From Cylicocyclus nassatus (taxonomy: Eukaryota; Nematoda; Chromadorea; Rhabditida; Strongylidae): DNA of 64,000 nucleotides. A program made the position numbers and the translations under genes. The stretch covers positions 31,747,441 through 31,811,440 of the forward strand of contig CATQJL010000316.1 of NCBI GenBank assembly GCA_958299035.1. The letters run 5' to 3'. Every line of letters begins with the position of its first letter. The first letter of the stretch is position 1. Under the pieces are notes generated by a model that was not told the DNA's origin, did not search any database, and worked only from the letters and a program-made list of their open reading frames with translations. This document shows positions 55,861 to 64,000 of this stretch, piece after piece.

Positions 55861-57040
55861 GTGATCCGTACGGTAATTCGGAGTGCACGAAACCGATCTG
55901 GAAATCTCTTTCGTTCGCGATGCTTTTTACTCCAACTTCAAATGAGATGCTATCTTCAAAGCTTACTGGCAAGACCTGATCTTTGCCATTTTTTATGATT
56001 GATATGGCTGTCATACAGGTGTACTAAAAGTATTTTTTCGATAAAAACAGAAACATATTACAGAATTTTGTGCAAACATTACTAAAATACTAACTACGTT
56101 ACAGCACTCAAGTGTCGTGACGGCATCTTTTTTTGTCAACCGGAGTCTTCAAATTGTTGGCGATTGCCATTGCCTATGCATGCAGGTAGTCATTATCAAT
56201 TTCGTCCCACGCCTTTACGTAAATATTTATCCTTGGAACACGTGCAGTATGATAGAGCAAGCTTTCAGCTACAACATTCTTTGAAGCAAAATATTGGTAA
56301 GGTTTTTGATTGAAATTCTAGAAATTTAAAAAAGGCATGTGTAGATCTCATGCTGGAGTTTTGGACACAATTACAGGATGTGAAATCAAAAAATCGGCTA
56401 CGGTGTGGTTCAAAACCAAGTTCTTCATCCGAGTTGAACTAACAAACTATTTAGGAGAGAAGTTACTTCAATATCTGTGATTGCTGCATTTCAACAAAAT
56501 TAACAGTTCAAAATTTCAAAAAGCATAATGTTAGTAGCACATTCAAAGGCTTCAAATTTTTTTGCCAGTTTTTCTAGATAGAATACGGCTACTATAGTGA
56601 TAGAAGTGCGAGACCTTCTTTATATTGTAGACATGAAGCACACAATATTCCAAATTTTTTTGACAAAACAAATTGTGAACCTTAGAATAAATTTTTGCTC
56701 TCGGAGAAAGAAATGATTGAATAACTCCATTTTTGACCAAATATGACCATTCTGTACTCACAATGATCACCTTTGAAGAATGATCGCACCATTCTGCGGC
56801 ATATGTTTGCGTCCAAATTGCCAGTGAGTCCAAATTGCCAGTGATTCAAAGTCATAAGTAATGCAAACTTAAGCTACAAGGCATTTGAAACACCCTGTAA
56901 AATACCATATTGCACTTGCCCCTCATTTGCCTTTAGTATTATCATTGATGCCAAAATTCTATAGCGAATATGGGGTTCCAACTGGCTAGCGACTTATGGT
57001 CAAAAGATATTGACGTTTAAGGTTTCATGAAATTAACAAA
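55861..57040. other. no gene supported; 17-bp tandem duplication at 56811-56844
   Basis: GTCCAAATTGCCAGTGA is repeated twice in tandem from 56811. A solitary GAAACACCCTGTA at about 56886 resembles a family-6 right end. Confidence 0.4.
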
Positions 57041-57049
57041 CCAGTGTAT

Positions 57050-57300
57050 TTTCAAAGTTCCTCGCAGGCAAAACAGTACTTAGCCTTTACTTCTAAGAAT
57101 ATCGAATTGCGGAACCATCGAAGAGGTCAAAGATTTGCGCCCACTAATCATTACTTCCGCCTGCGATTATCACATCCTTAGCATTTGACAATCTTTCAAA
57201 TACCAAGATTATCTTTTCCGTGCGTATGCATGCAGACAGCAACAAAGTAACAAAGTAATCTTTGACACCGTTTACAAAACATGCACGGATAATCTTTAAC
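57050..57300 (+). repeat. dispersed repeat, copy 3 of 3
   Basis: Best-preserved core: TCCTCGCAGGCAAAACAGTA, AGATTTGCGCCCACTAATCA, TTTTCCGTGCGTATGCATGC and ACATGCACGGATAATCTTTAA in order. CAAAGTAA is duplicated here. Confidence 0.62.
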
Positions 57301-58570
57301 GGATTAAAGTAAGTGTAGGAGTTATGGTTGTTTTAGCCACATAAGTACACATTTAGAATAAGCAACTCTATTTCCAGTGATTTTATGTGGTCATAATTAA
57401 CCATCCAGCAGCATTGTATAACAATGAGTGCTGGCCATGTACGCGGAAAGGGGACCGCAAGCTCATTATCATGGAAACAAGGATGCTTCGATGGACCACT
57501 AGTCACCAGTCTACTAGTCACACTAAAAGCAAAGAATTTTGATTGTCTACACAGACCTTGACAGAGCAAGAGCTAAGCTAAGTGTACAAGGTGCGCATGT
57601 AGTAGAGCTTTGTAATGTAGCATAGGACACAACTCTCTGACTGGGGAACGATGAAAGAACTGTTATGCTTATATTGAAAACATAAATGTAAAATCTCCTT
57701 ATTCATTCGGCTGTGCAGTCAATACTTGCAAAAGAAATTCTGAAGATTCAGAATAAGATGTCCCATTATCTTAGCTCAATGCTACGGTAACTTATCACTG
57801 CAAATCGAATGGTAAATCAAAGACTGTGCGATATTGTAAGAAAGCATTTCACCAAAAAAGCACAATCACATATCACTCCTGCAAGACCTGTTTTACGAAC
57901 CTTCTAAACTACATCCTGAACTGCCAACTATGTCTAAGCATCGTATTAAGTGGTAATTCCTTGAATGGCTGAGAAACTCAATTCTATTGCTTTTTAGTAA
58001 GCATAATGTAGCAAAATCGACGAATTATAAAACACCATGGAAACCAACTGTGCTGGGTAAATTCAGCATTCAACTTTTCTACTCATCACCAACCGATCGA
58101 AAAAACGAAAACATAAGCTAAATTATGTTGGCCAGAAACATCAGAACGACTTGACATGACTGAATCTTTCCTGAGAGTAATACAGCGATAAATTTCGGTT
58201 CCAACGAGGGAGGGGGACTCAACAAATAAGAGATCTGTGATTACAGTCCTTATAGACTTATCCCCAAATCCATCGTTTCCAAAATCAAATCTCAAATGAG
58301 GATTGGGATGAATGATGATTAACGGAGTGATGAAAAAGTCAAGCTTTTTGCGATATACGTAAACGATTGAAAACTCACCTGTTCGTTAGTATCTACTTTT
58401 CCAATAAAAGATTTGTTTTTTAAGTGAATGTGGAGCTACTAAAAAAGCGGCATGTACCTCCCCTCCACTATACAGAGGTCGACATAACAAAAAATCGCTT
58501 TCATAACACTCGCTTGGAAGGTTATCAGACTCCAATAAAGCCAAAAGAAAACTAATGTATAAAGTAGGGA
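57301..58570. other. no gene supported
   Basis: ORFs 57333-57569 and 58086-58295 (minus) have no domain or splice support. Confidence 0.35.
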
Positions 58571-58576
58571 AAAGTA

Positions 58577-59090
58577 TTAGGTTGTCCGGAAATTAATATC
58601 GCATCGTGTTTTAACATGCAATATCACAGCAGTGTGCGCACGAAAGTAAGTAAATAGGGTATCAACCGATAGATCAGAGCAAGCTCTACAATGTGAAGCT
58701 CGAACTTTCGCGCCAGGTTTGATTATTGTGTGAAATTTGGAGCCAAATTGCATAAGGCATTAGAAATCTGTGGAGTTATTGAAAAAAGAAAAAAATCGTT
58801 CCTCTGTTCAGAAAAGTCCTGGGAACCCCCAACTTGCTCACGCATCTCAGGACTGTTTTTGCAAAAATATGGCGAATTCCGTTTTCTCAATTTTCAGCCA
58901 TGGAAAATAAAAAAATATGGCTGAAAATTGAGAAAAAATTCGTCATATTTTTGCAAAAACAGTCCTGAGCTTCTCTCACATAGGTGATTCTGTAGCACGA
59001 ACCTTTGGGAGTCTATATATAAAATCTCAGCTTTAGACAAGCCCTAGTTTTCGAGAAAAAAATGTTTGCGAAAATTCTGATAAATGCATA
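58577..59090. mobile_element. mariner-like MITE, family 7 (TTAGGTTGTCCGGAAATT), right-truncated
   Basis: TA, then TTAGGTTGTCCGGAAATTAA at 58577. The subterminal GATAGATCAGAGCAAGCTCTA at 58670 is followed by a palindrome at 58845-58975 (CAGGACTGTTTTTGCAAAAA / TTTTTGCAAAAACAGTCCTG). No right terminus. Confidence 0.68.
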
Positions 59091-59261
59091 CATATTCGCA
59101 CTTTTGATTTATTCTTGTTGATCGTAATGTAGCCATGGAAAAACAACACAAACTATACAGGTGAATATCTCGTGTGGAGAGTACATGCCTGTGCAATTTG
59201 GAGATCCCTAAGACGTATATGAACGAGAATACGATTTTTTGGGTATTTGGAATTTTTATAG

Positions 59262-59640
59262 TGCGAAGAGCAAAAAGGAGATGATGTCCTCCTCAAATAT
59301 GGTCATCGTACGCTCCAGCAACGATGCAGCTGTGCAGTCGCAAGGATTCGTAGCACATTGGAGGACAGGTAAGTAGATGTAATTGCAAGAGTTTTTGATT
59401 CCTGTTTGCTTTGCAAGGAACTCTTTGAATAGTATTATTACCAATCCTCTGAGATGATTCTTTCTTAATTTTTCAGCGGCAAGAACAAACTTTCGTTTTC
59501 GAAATAGTCAAATGTCAACCGAAAAAAATGAGCTTGAGGCCTCAGCCGGACTTCGCTCAAATACGGCCAAAAGCGCTCAAAAGCACTCACATTCAAAAGC
59601 GCCCAAACTCCTCTTACTTCTCCTCACTTCCCATCTCTCC
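59262..59640 (+). CDS. C-terminal exons of a CUB-domain protein (partial)
   Basis: Exon 59262-59368 lies between TTTTTATAG and GACAG|GTAAGT. Its frame ends in VQSQGFVAHWRT, resembling the last beta strands of CUB domains (hydrophobic strand, Ser-rich turn, GF-x-A-x-W/Y). A 108-bp intron ends TTAATTTTTCAG (59474-59476), and the next exon continues in phase as a basic, Ser-rich tail to a stop near 59664. In nematodes CUB domains close many secreted astacin-type proteases, but no protease exon is seen upstream, where a truncated mariner-like MITE lies. The family assignment is from a short segment only. The tail runs into a palindrome, so the true end is uncertain. Confidence 0.4.
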
Positions 59641-59700
59641 TCACACGAGAAAGTGAAGAGAGATTAGAGAAGTTTGGGCGTTTTTGGGCGCTTTTGAGCG
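59476..59700. repeat. palindromic linker between inverted exon copies
   Basis: CTTCGCTCAAA, AAAAGCGCTC and GCGCCCAAACT at 59553-59615 are mirrored by AGTTTGGGCG, GCGCTTTTGAGCGAAG at 59668-59705. Confidence 0.7.
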
Positions 59701-59714
59701 AAGCCTGGCCAGGG

Positions 59715-59935
59715 CTTCAGAGAAATCAAGAAACAATCATTTCAAAGGATTGGTGATATTGCTATTCAAAGAGTTCTTTGCAAAGCAAACAAAATGAGAT
59801 TAAAAACTCTTGCAAAATGCATTTACTTACCGGTCCTCCAATGCGCTAAGAATCGCGACTGCACAGCTGCATCGCTGCTGGAGCGTATGATGATCACATT
59901 TGAAAAGGACATCATCTCCTTCTTGCTTTCTTTGG
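59715..59935 (-). pseudogene. inverted copy of the CUB-type exon and its intron
   Basis: The minus-strand sequence repeats the exon at 59262-59368 and the following intron. The frame is intact (ends VQSRFLAHWRT, one codon shorter) and the donor CCG|GTAAGTAA is kept, but the downstream acceptor is lost (TTTCTCTGAAG instead of TTTTTCAG). It faces the first copy tail to tail. Confidence 0.6.
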
Positions 59936-60051
59936 TTTTCTTCATGTCTGCAGAAAAGTTCCAAGTTTTGAATAGAAACTAATCAAAAAACCCCCTCTTC
60001 AAGCCCAACGACCGGAAAGGTCTTCCAGCGAACGCCCTGATAAGAAGGCGG

Positions 60052-60115
60052 CCAATCAGAGCCCGCCGCCGCTCCTTGGCCCCGCCCCCAGGGTACATAA
60101 GGCGGCGGGCTCTGA
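60052..60115 (+). promoter_or_regulatory. promoter-like CCAAT / GC box / TATA-like block with a 15-bp inverted repeat
   Basis: CCAAT (60052-60056), GGCCCCGCCCCC (60078-60089) and TACATAA (60094-60100) precede the ATG at 60140. TCAGAGCCCGCCGCC (60056-60070) and GGCGGCGGGCTCTGA (60101-60115) are perfect inverses enclosing the GC box and TATA-like site. Confidence 0.5.
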
Positions 60116-60139
60116 GGTCGCATCATTTGTGTTGGGATC

Positions 60140-60591
60140 ATGGAGGCTGTGTGGATCAGAATATTAGATGTGTTCAAATGTATCAATACGATTGATGGTG
60201 AATATCTGGTAATTGACGACGATAAAATCTGCAAAACCCTACAAGAAGCCCACCCAAAAAGACCACGAGGAGCGAGCAATAAACAGCAGCACCTGGAAGA
60301 GACTGATATGTTTCCGGCTAAGAGGAGGTGAGTTTGAAAAAATGAATGTATTGACTAAACTTCAAGTTGCAGATGTTCACCCAATTCTCCACGAGCGCCT
60401 AAGCCACCTCCAGTCAAGTCAAATACTCTCGCATCGGTACCATGCGCCAGACTGTGGTGAATGAAGAAGCCAAGGCGGATTCGGAAGTCGACTTTATTGT
60501 AAGAGCCGTGCGAGCTGCGCTGCAGGAGAAAAAGTACAAGACGAAAGGGAACATGAATCCGTTGGTGGATGAAATCTTCAGCCTCGACTGA
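60140..60591 (+). CDS. two-exon gene, 121 residues, product not recognised
   Basis: Exon 1 (60140-60327) ends at the consensus donor AGAGGAG|GTGAGT. An 86-bp intron ends CCACCTCCAG (60413). Exon 2 (60414-60591) restores the frame through Ser63 and ends at TGA. AATAAA at 60636-60641 lies about 45 bp past the stop. Using the nearer GTTGCAG acceptor (60366-60372) instead gives an early stop, so the longer intron is preferred. The protein is hydrophilic, with an acidic patch (EYLVIDDDK), a basic run (HPKRPRG), a charged Ala-rich helix (RAVRAALQEKKYK) and an acidic end (VDEIFSLD). There is no signal peptide or membrane segment, so a nuclear or cytosolic protein is likely. The compact promoter and polyadenylation signal favour a functional gene or a recently captured one. 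The Helitron insertion begins about 180 bp downstream. Confidence 0.6.
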
Positions 60592-60635
60592 TTTGCGAAT
60601 ATACGTTGTGAAACTGTTTTTGTGACTTTGTTGTT

Positions 60636-60641
60636 AATAAA
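60636..60641 (+). promoter_or_regulatory. polyadenylation signal AATAAA
   Basis: TTAATAAAAG lies 45 bp after the stop of the two-exon gene. Confidence 0.5.
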
Positions 60642-60808
60642 AGAAATCTGCGATGATGTGTTATCATACGTAAACAGAAAAAACGTTCAAGTAGAGTTGA
60701 AGACAAAGGAAATGTGGCAGAAGTCCGTGCGTGTCGTGCGCTGTCGCGCCATCGTCATGATTTTTCGAACGTCCAATATGTCTTTATGTCTGTCTCTATG
60801 TGGGTATA

Positions 60809-61051
60809 GGGGCCTGCAGGATCGCGAGAGTCGGACGTGCGTACGGCCATTGCGCCGCGCACGTTCCGATGTCACTAAGGCAGGTGCCAGACTTATCCGC
60901 TTCAGCCGGTTCGTTCGGTTGCAAAGTTGTGAACCGAATGAACTTGTACGACAGGATAATTCTGGCACCTACCTGTGTCGTCGGACGCACATTTGACGTG
61001 AGCGGCGCAATGGCCGTACCACGTCCGACTCTCGCGATCCTGCGGGCCCCC
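60809..61051. mobile_element. GC-rich palindromic MITE inside the Helitron
   Basis: GGGGCCTGCAGGATCGCGAG at the left mirrors CTCGCGATCCTGCGGGCCCC at the right. TATA flanks both sides (60805-60808 and 61052-61055). Overlapping ORFs on both strands here are palindrome artefacts. Confidence 0.75.
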
Positions 61052-61152
61052 TATACGTATGTTTCGAATAGAAAATTCCATTTTAAACCGATCTGGACCA
61101 AACTTGACACATATACTTCGGAGGGCGGGTGTCGTAGGCTACTTTTCTTTAA

Positions 61153-61664
61153 TACGTTTCGGACCGGTGCTGCACATGGTGTAGCACGTTGCTTTGAAGG
61201 ATCTTTTTGTTGTTTACAGTAGATTTTCTTTCAGTCCAAGGTTATCAAGACAAAGGCCTAAGCTTCTACTTTTCAAATGACTCTGTAGAGTTGTGTCGCC
61301 ATTGTTTGCTAAAGAGATATGAGCACAAATCGAACAACAGTTGCAACGAAGTGCGGCAACGCGAACGACGCGTGCGACGTCGCAACTTTCCTTTACTTCA
61401 ATATCGAAGAAAAAACCGCAGTTCCAATACTCATGTGCACCGTCTACAACATAAATAGTTTTGGATACTGTTAGGAACTGAGTTTTTGTTCCTATGTTTC
61501 TGTAAAGCACAAAAGTCCTTGAGCAACAACAATTAAACATTTCGAATCCACTCAAAACTTTGGGTATGGAACTTATCTGACAAGCTGCTTACAGATGTAG
61601 CACACAGTCTACGAAATAAGATCCCTTTGTTGGCTAATGGTTGGATTTCGCGGTCCGAAACGTG
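61153..61664. mobile_element. TTAA-flanked element inside the Helitron, with 113-codon minus-strand ORF
   Basis: TTAA (61149-61152), TACGTTTCGGACCG; at the right, CGGTCCGAAACGTG and TTAA (61665-61668). The Helitron sequence is continuous across it. The minus-strand ORF 61214-61555 is Cys- and Val-rich without a recognised domain. No transposase motif was seen. Confidence 0.72.
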
Positions 61665-62162
61665 TTAACGATTGATGTCTATTTTGTCGATTTCTAATGA
61701 TTTTTTGTAGAGTTTGACCTGCGGGGCTGGGAGTTGGCACAATGGGGTAATCGAACATGCTGATTTTACAATATTAGTTTGCAAAATTATCAAACACTTT
61801 TATCGATTTTATCGACTTTTTTGCAAAATTTGAGCTACGGGACTGGGAGTGGGCACAGGTGGTAGACGAACATGCTGATTACGAATACAATATTAGTTTC
61901 CAGAATTATCAAATACTTTTGTCGATTTCATCAATTTTTTGCAAAGTTTGGGCTACGGGACTGGGAGTGGGCACGGAGGTGGGGGAGTCGAAAATGCATT
62001 ACGAATACAATATTTGTTTTTGAAATTATTTGTTACTTTTATCGATATCAATCTTCTGCATGTCTGCAGTTGTATTCCTCTTTTTGAGGAGAACAACTTT
62101 TTTTTTTTCGCCGTAGTGTATATACGTGGTGCCGGGCGGAGTATGCCGGGTATGGCAGCTAG

Positions 62163-62437
62163 TAAAACAATAAAGTCGCACAAAAATTTGACGAATACCA
62201 TGACCTTTGAAAACATATCTCACTAACTCATTCTCGTATTTCCTGTCCAGCACCAGGACACGAAAAATTCTAGTGATAATCATCTGAAAGAAAAAAGGGT
62301 ACTTTTCTGTCATCCGGACCCTTTTTTTCAAGAAAAGATATTGCTTCTATATTATGTCCCACCTTCACATGAAGGAGTGTCAACCTTCTGCCACGTGTCA
62401 AAAAAATTTGACATGTCATCTACATGTTTAACAGGTT
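62163..62437. other. spacer between Helitron end and Rep/helicase relic
   Basis: AT-rich, no ORF. The N-terminal part of the Rep domain (two-His metal site) expected upstream of the helicase relic is not recognisable here. Confidence 0.35.
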
Positions 62438-64000
62438 TTGCCAAGAGTTTGTGTTACCCTACTTAGCGGTGTAAGAAGAGAAGGGACAGCCATTAACACC
62501 GACGAATATTCAAGACATACGCGCCCAAACGACTCTGTGCAAGTGGGAAATGAAATTTATGACAACAGGCATTGTACCATACAACCGCCTCCTTTTGATG
62601 TTGTTAAATGCACATACAAATTTGGAAATATGCGGTTACTTTCAAGTACTAAAATATCTATATAAATATGTCTACAAAGGGCCCGATCGAGCTTCCTTAC
62701 TTCTTCTGCAAAACAACCAAATTGACAACTCCGACGAAATCCGGGCGCACCTCGATGCCCGTTACGTATGTTCTCCGGAAGCTTTGCACCATATTTTTAT
62801 GTATGAGTGCCAATTCAAGTCTGACACAGTGTGCAGATTGCAGGTTCATCCTCCTAACTTCCGAACTGTTACATTTACATCCGGTAGAGAAAGGGAAGCT
62901 ATGGAAAGGGGCCAGTAAGGATACAGCGCTCGCTGCATGGTTCAAACTCAATTCTGAGTATGAGCAGTTAGAACTAGAAAACTCCTTACTGCCAGGAATG
63001 ATCGACCCGCGCACCCTCTACTACCACCAGCTCCCGGAATATTTTACATTTGTTAAGCAAGTTGGGAGATGGAAAAAACGTAGAAAAGGCAATCGTTAGA
63101 TTGGACGCACGTACATGGCTACTCCGAATCAGACGGAAAGGTTCAGCTTGCGCATTCTTCTCCTACATCGAAGGAATACGAAATCTTTTGAAGATCTGCG
63201 TACCGTGGATAACCACCTATAAACGTTCGCAACAGCTGCGCGGGCTCTTGGACTGCTCCACGATGACAAACACTATGAACGCTGCCTGGAAGAACGGTAT
63301 ATTTTCAAATGCCGGCCGAGTTGAGAGAGTTGTTCTGCTACATTTTGTGAAGTTAGCGATCCAGCACATCTTTTCGAACGCTTCAGATCTGACATGTTGG
63401 AAGACTTTGTGCACAGAGGTGCCACACCAGACGGTGCTGTAGTTTTGGCTTACTACGAAATGTTTGATATGCTGGAGACCCTGCAATGTGATCTTTCACA
63501 ACGGATCCGTCCTCCGCGCCTCGCCCATATGAGCAGGCCATCGAAACTGATTACGATCATTGTGCCAGGAAAGGATCACAGAGACTTCCTCAATGATGAG
63601 CAGCGTCTTACAGTTAACAGCATCCTTACATCATGCGATGTCGGTAGCTGCAAACCGCACTTTATTGATGGGCCGGATGACAGCGGAAAAACTTTTCTTT
63701 ACAATACCATCTACCAGACTTTAAAAGACAGCGCAAGTCCATCTATATGTGGCTTGGACCGGAATTGCCGCCAGTCTACTGCCGGAGGGGAGAACGAAAG
63801 AATGTCAGCTCGACATTTAAGCTCAACATGCAATTCGGAAATCGAGATTGTATGCTCCGGCGGGAGTGCAAAGAGGCATTGCCTTTGAAGAAAGCTGATG
63901 TGACCATTTGGGAGAGATTAACATGGTGCCAAAGCATTCTTTGGAAGCAGTAGATTTCCTACTCAAAGATTTGATATGCAACACGCCCATTAGAGGGAAA
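62438..64000 (+). pseudogene. Helitron Rep/helicase (RepHel) pseudogene, runs off the right edge
   Basis: Blocks typical of Helitron transposases appear in order across several frames: VPYNRLLL...NAHTNLEICG and LKYLYKYVYKGPDRA (62570-62690), EIRAHLDARYV (62735-62770), AWFKLN and a RTLYYHQLPEYF block (62935-63045), then KSFEDLRTV and ARALGLL (63170-63260) leading to the PIF1-like helicase. Its Walker A reads DGPDDSGKTFLYNTIYQTL (63668-63725), followed by a WTGIAASLLPEGRT block and a MVPKHSLEAVDFLLKDL block near 63930. Damage includes in-frame stops at 63220-63222 and 63322-63324 and at least four frameshifts (about 62575, 62890, 63735 and 63925). In life the protein nicks and unwinds DNA for rolling-circle transposition. 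This copy cannot be expressed. Confidence 0.85.

Larger units (their letters stand above)
60770..62162 (+). mobile_element. Helitron with internal repeats and two nested insertions
   Basis: The 5' part ATATGTCTTTATGTCTGTCTC is interrupted at 60809-61051 and resumes as CGTATGTTTCGAATAGAAAA. It is interrupted again at 61153-61664 and then resumes with the TCGATTTCT and CGGGGCTGGGAGTTGGCAC units, three to four of about 115 bp. It ends TGCCGGGTATGGCAGCTAG (62162), then T. The exact 5' TC is not certain. Confidence 0.75.

Noticed and set aside
60687..61222. Several long overlapping ORFs on both strands
   Set aside because: They are explained by the GC-rich palindromic MITE and the Helitron around it.

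Overview
The window looks like repeat-rich, AT-rich DNA from a nematode, most likely a strongylid (hookworm-like) parasite. The evidence is a decayed RTE-type non-LTR retrotransposon of a kind I associate with hookworm genomes, very short introns (about 50-110 bp) with weak YAG acceptors, an AG acceptor directly before an ATG (compatible with spliced-leader trans-splicing), and a dense load of fold-back mariner-like MITEs and Helitrons. The host assignment is inference. No rRNA, intact tRNA, CRISPR array or bacterial-type operon is visible.

Layout. 1-7.7 kb: possible exons on the minus strand and one reasonably supported four-exon gene (6251-6881), interrupted by a Helitron (2041-2732) and a fold-back mariner MITE (4290-5239). 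7.7-18.8 kb: MITEs of several families, an RTE-like retrotransposon relic (about 10.08-11.0 kb), homopolymer-bearing hAT-like elements and a large inverted repeat (14.2-15.8 kb). 18.8-28 kb: an isolated exon with a lipid-phosphatase (PAP2) motif, more MITEs and two short Helitrons. 28-38 kb: an unexplained 77-residue ORF followed by a strong hairpin, and candidate minus-strand exons of an unrecognised gene (31.35-34.66 kb). 38-59 kb: almost entirely mobile DNA, with nested insertions at 44.5-45.7 kb and 51.6-53.6 kb and a pair of tRNA-derived SINE-like repeats. 59-64 kb: two inverted copies of a CUB-type exon, a compact two-exon gene with a promoter-like palindrome (60.05-60.64 kb), a Helitron with two other transposons inside it, and a frameshifted Helitron Rep/helicase pseudogene running off the right edge.

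The host genes do not form a recognisable pathway. What ties the window together is its mobile DNA. At least seven terminal-repeat families of mariner type share fold-back architecture, several of them share one short subterminal hairpin motif, and the one Helitron protein relic lies beside six or seven short Helitrons that could once have been moved by such a protein. By-eye exon calls in AT-rich DNA produce false positives, and the confidences reflect this.
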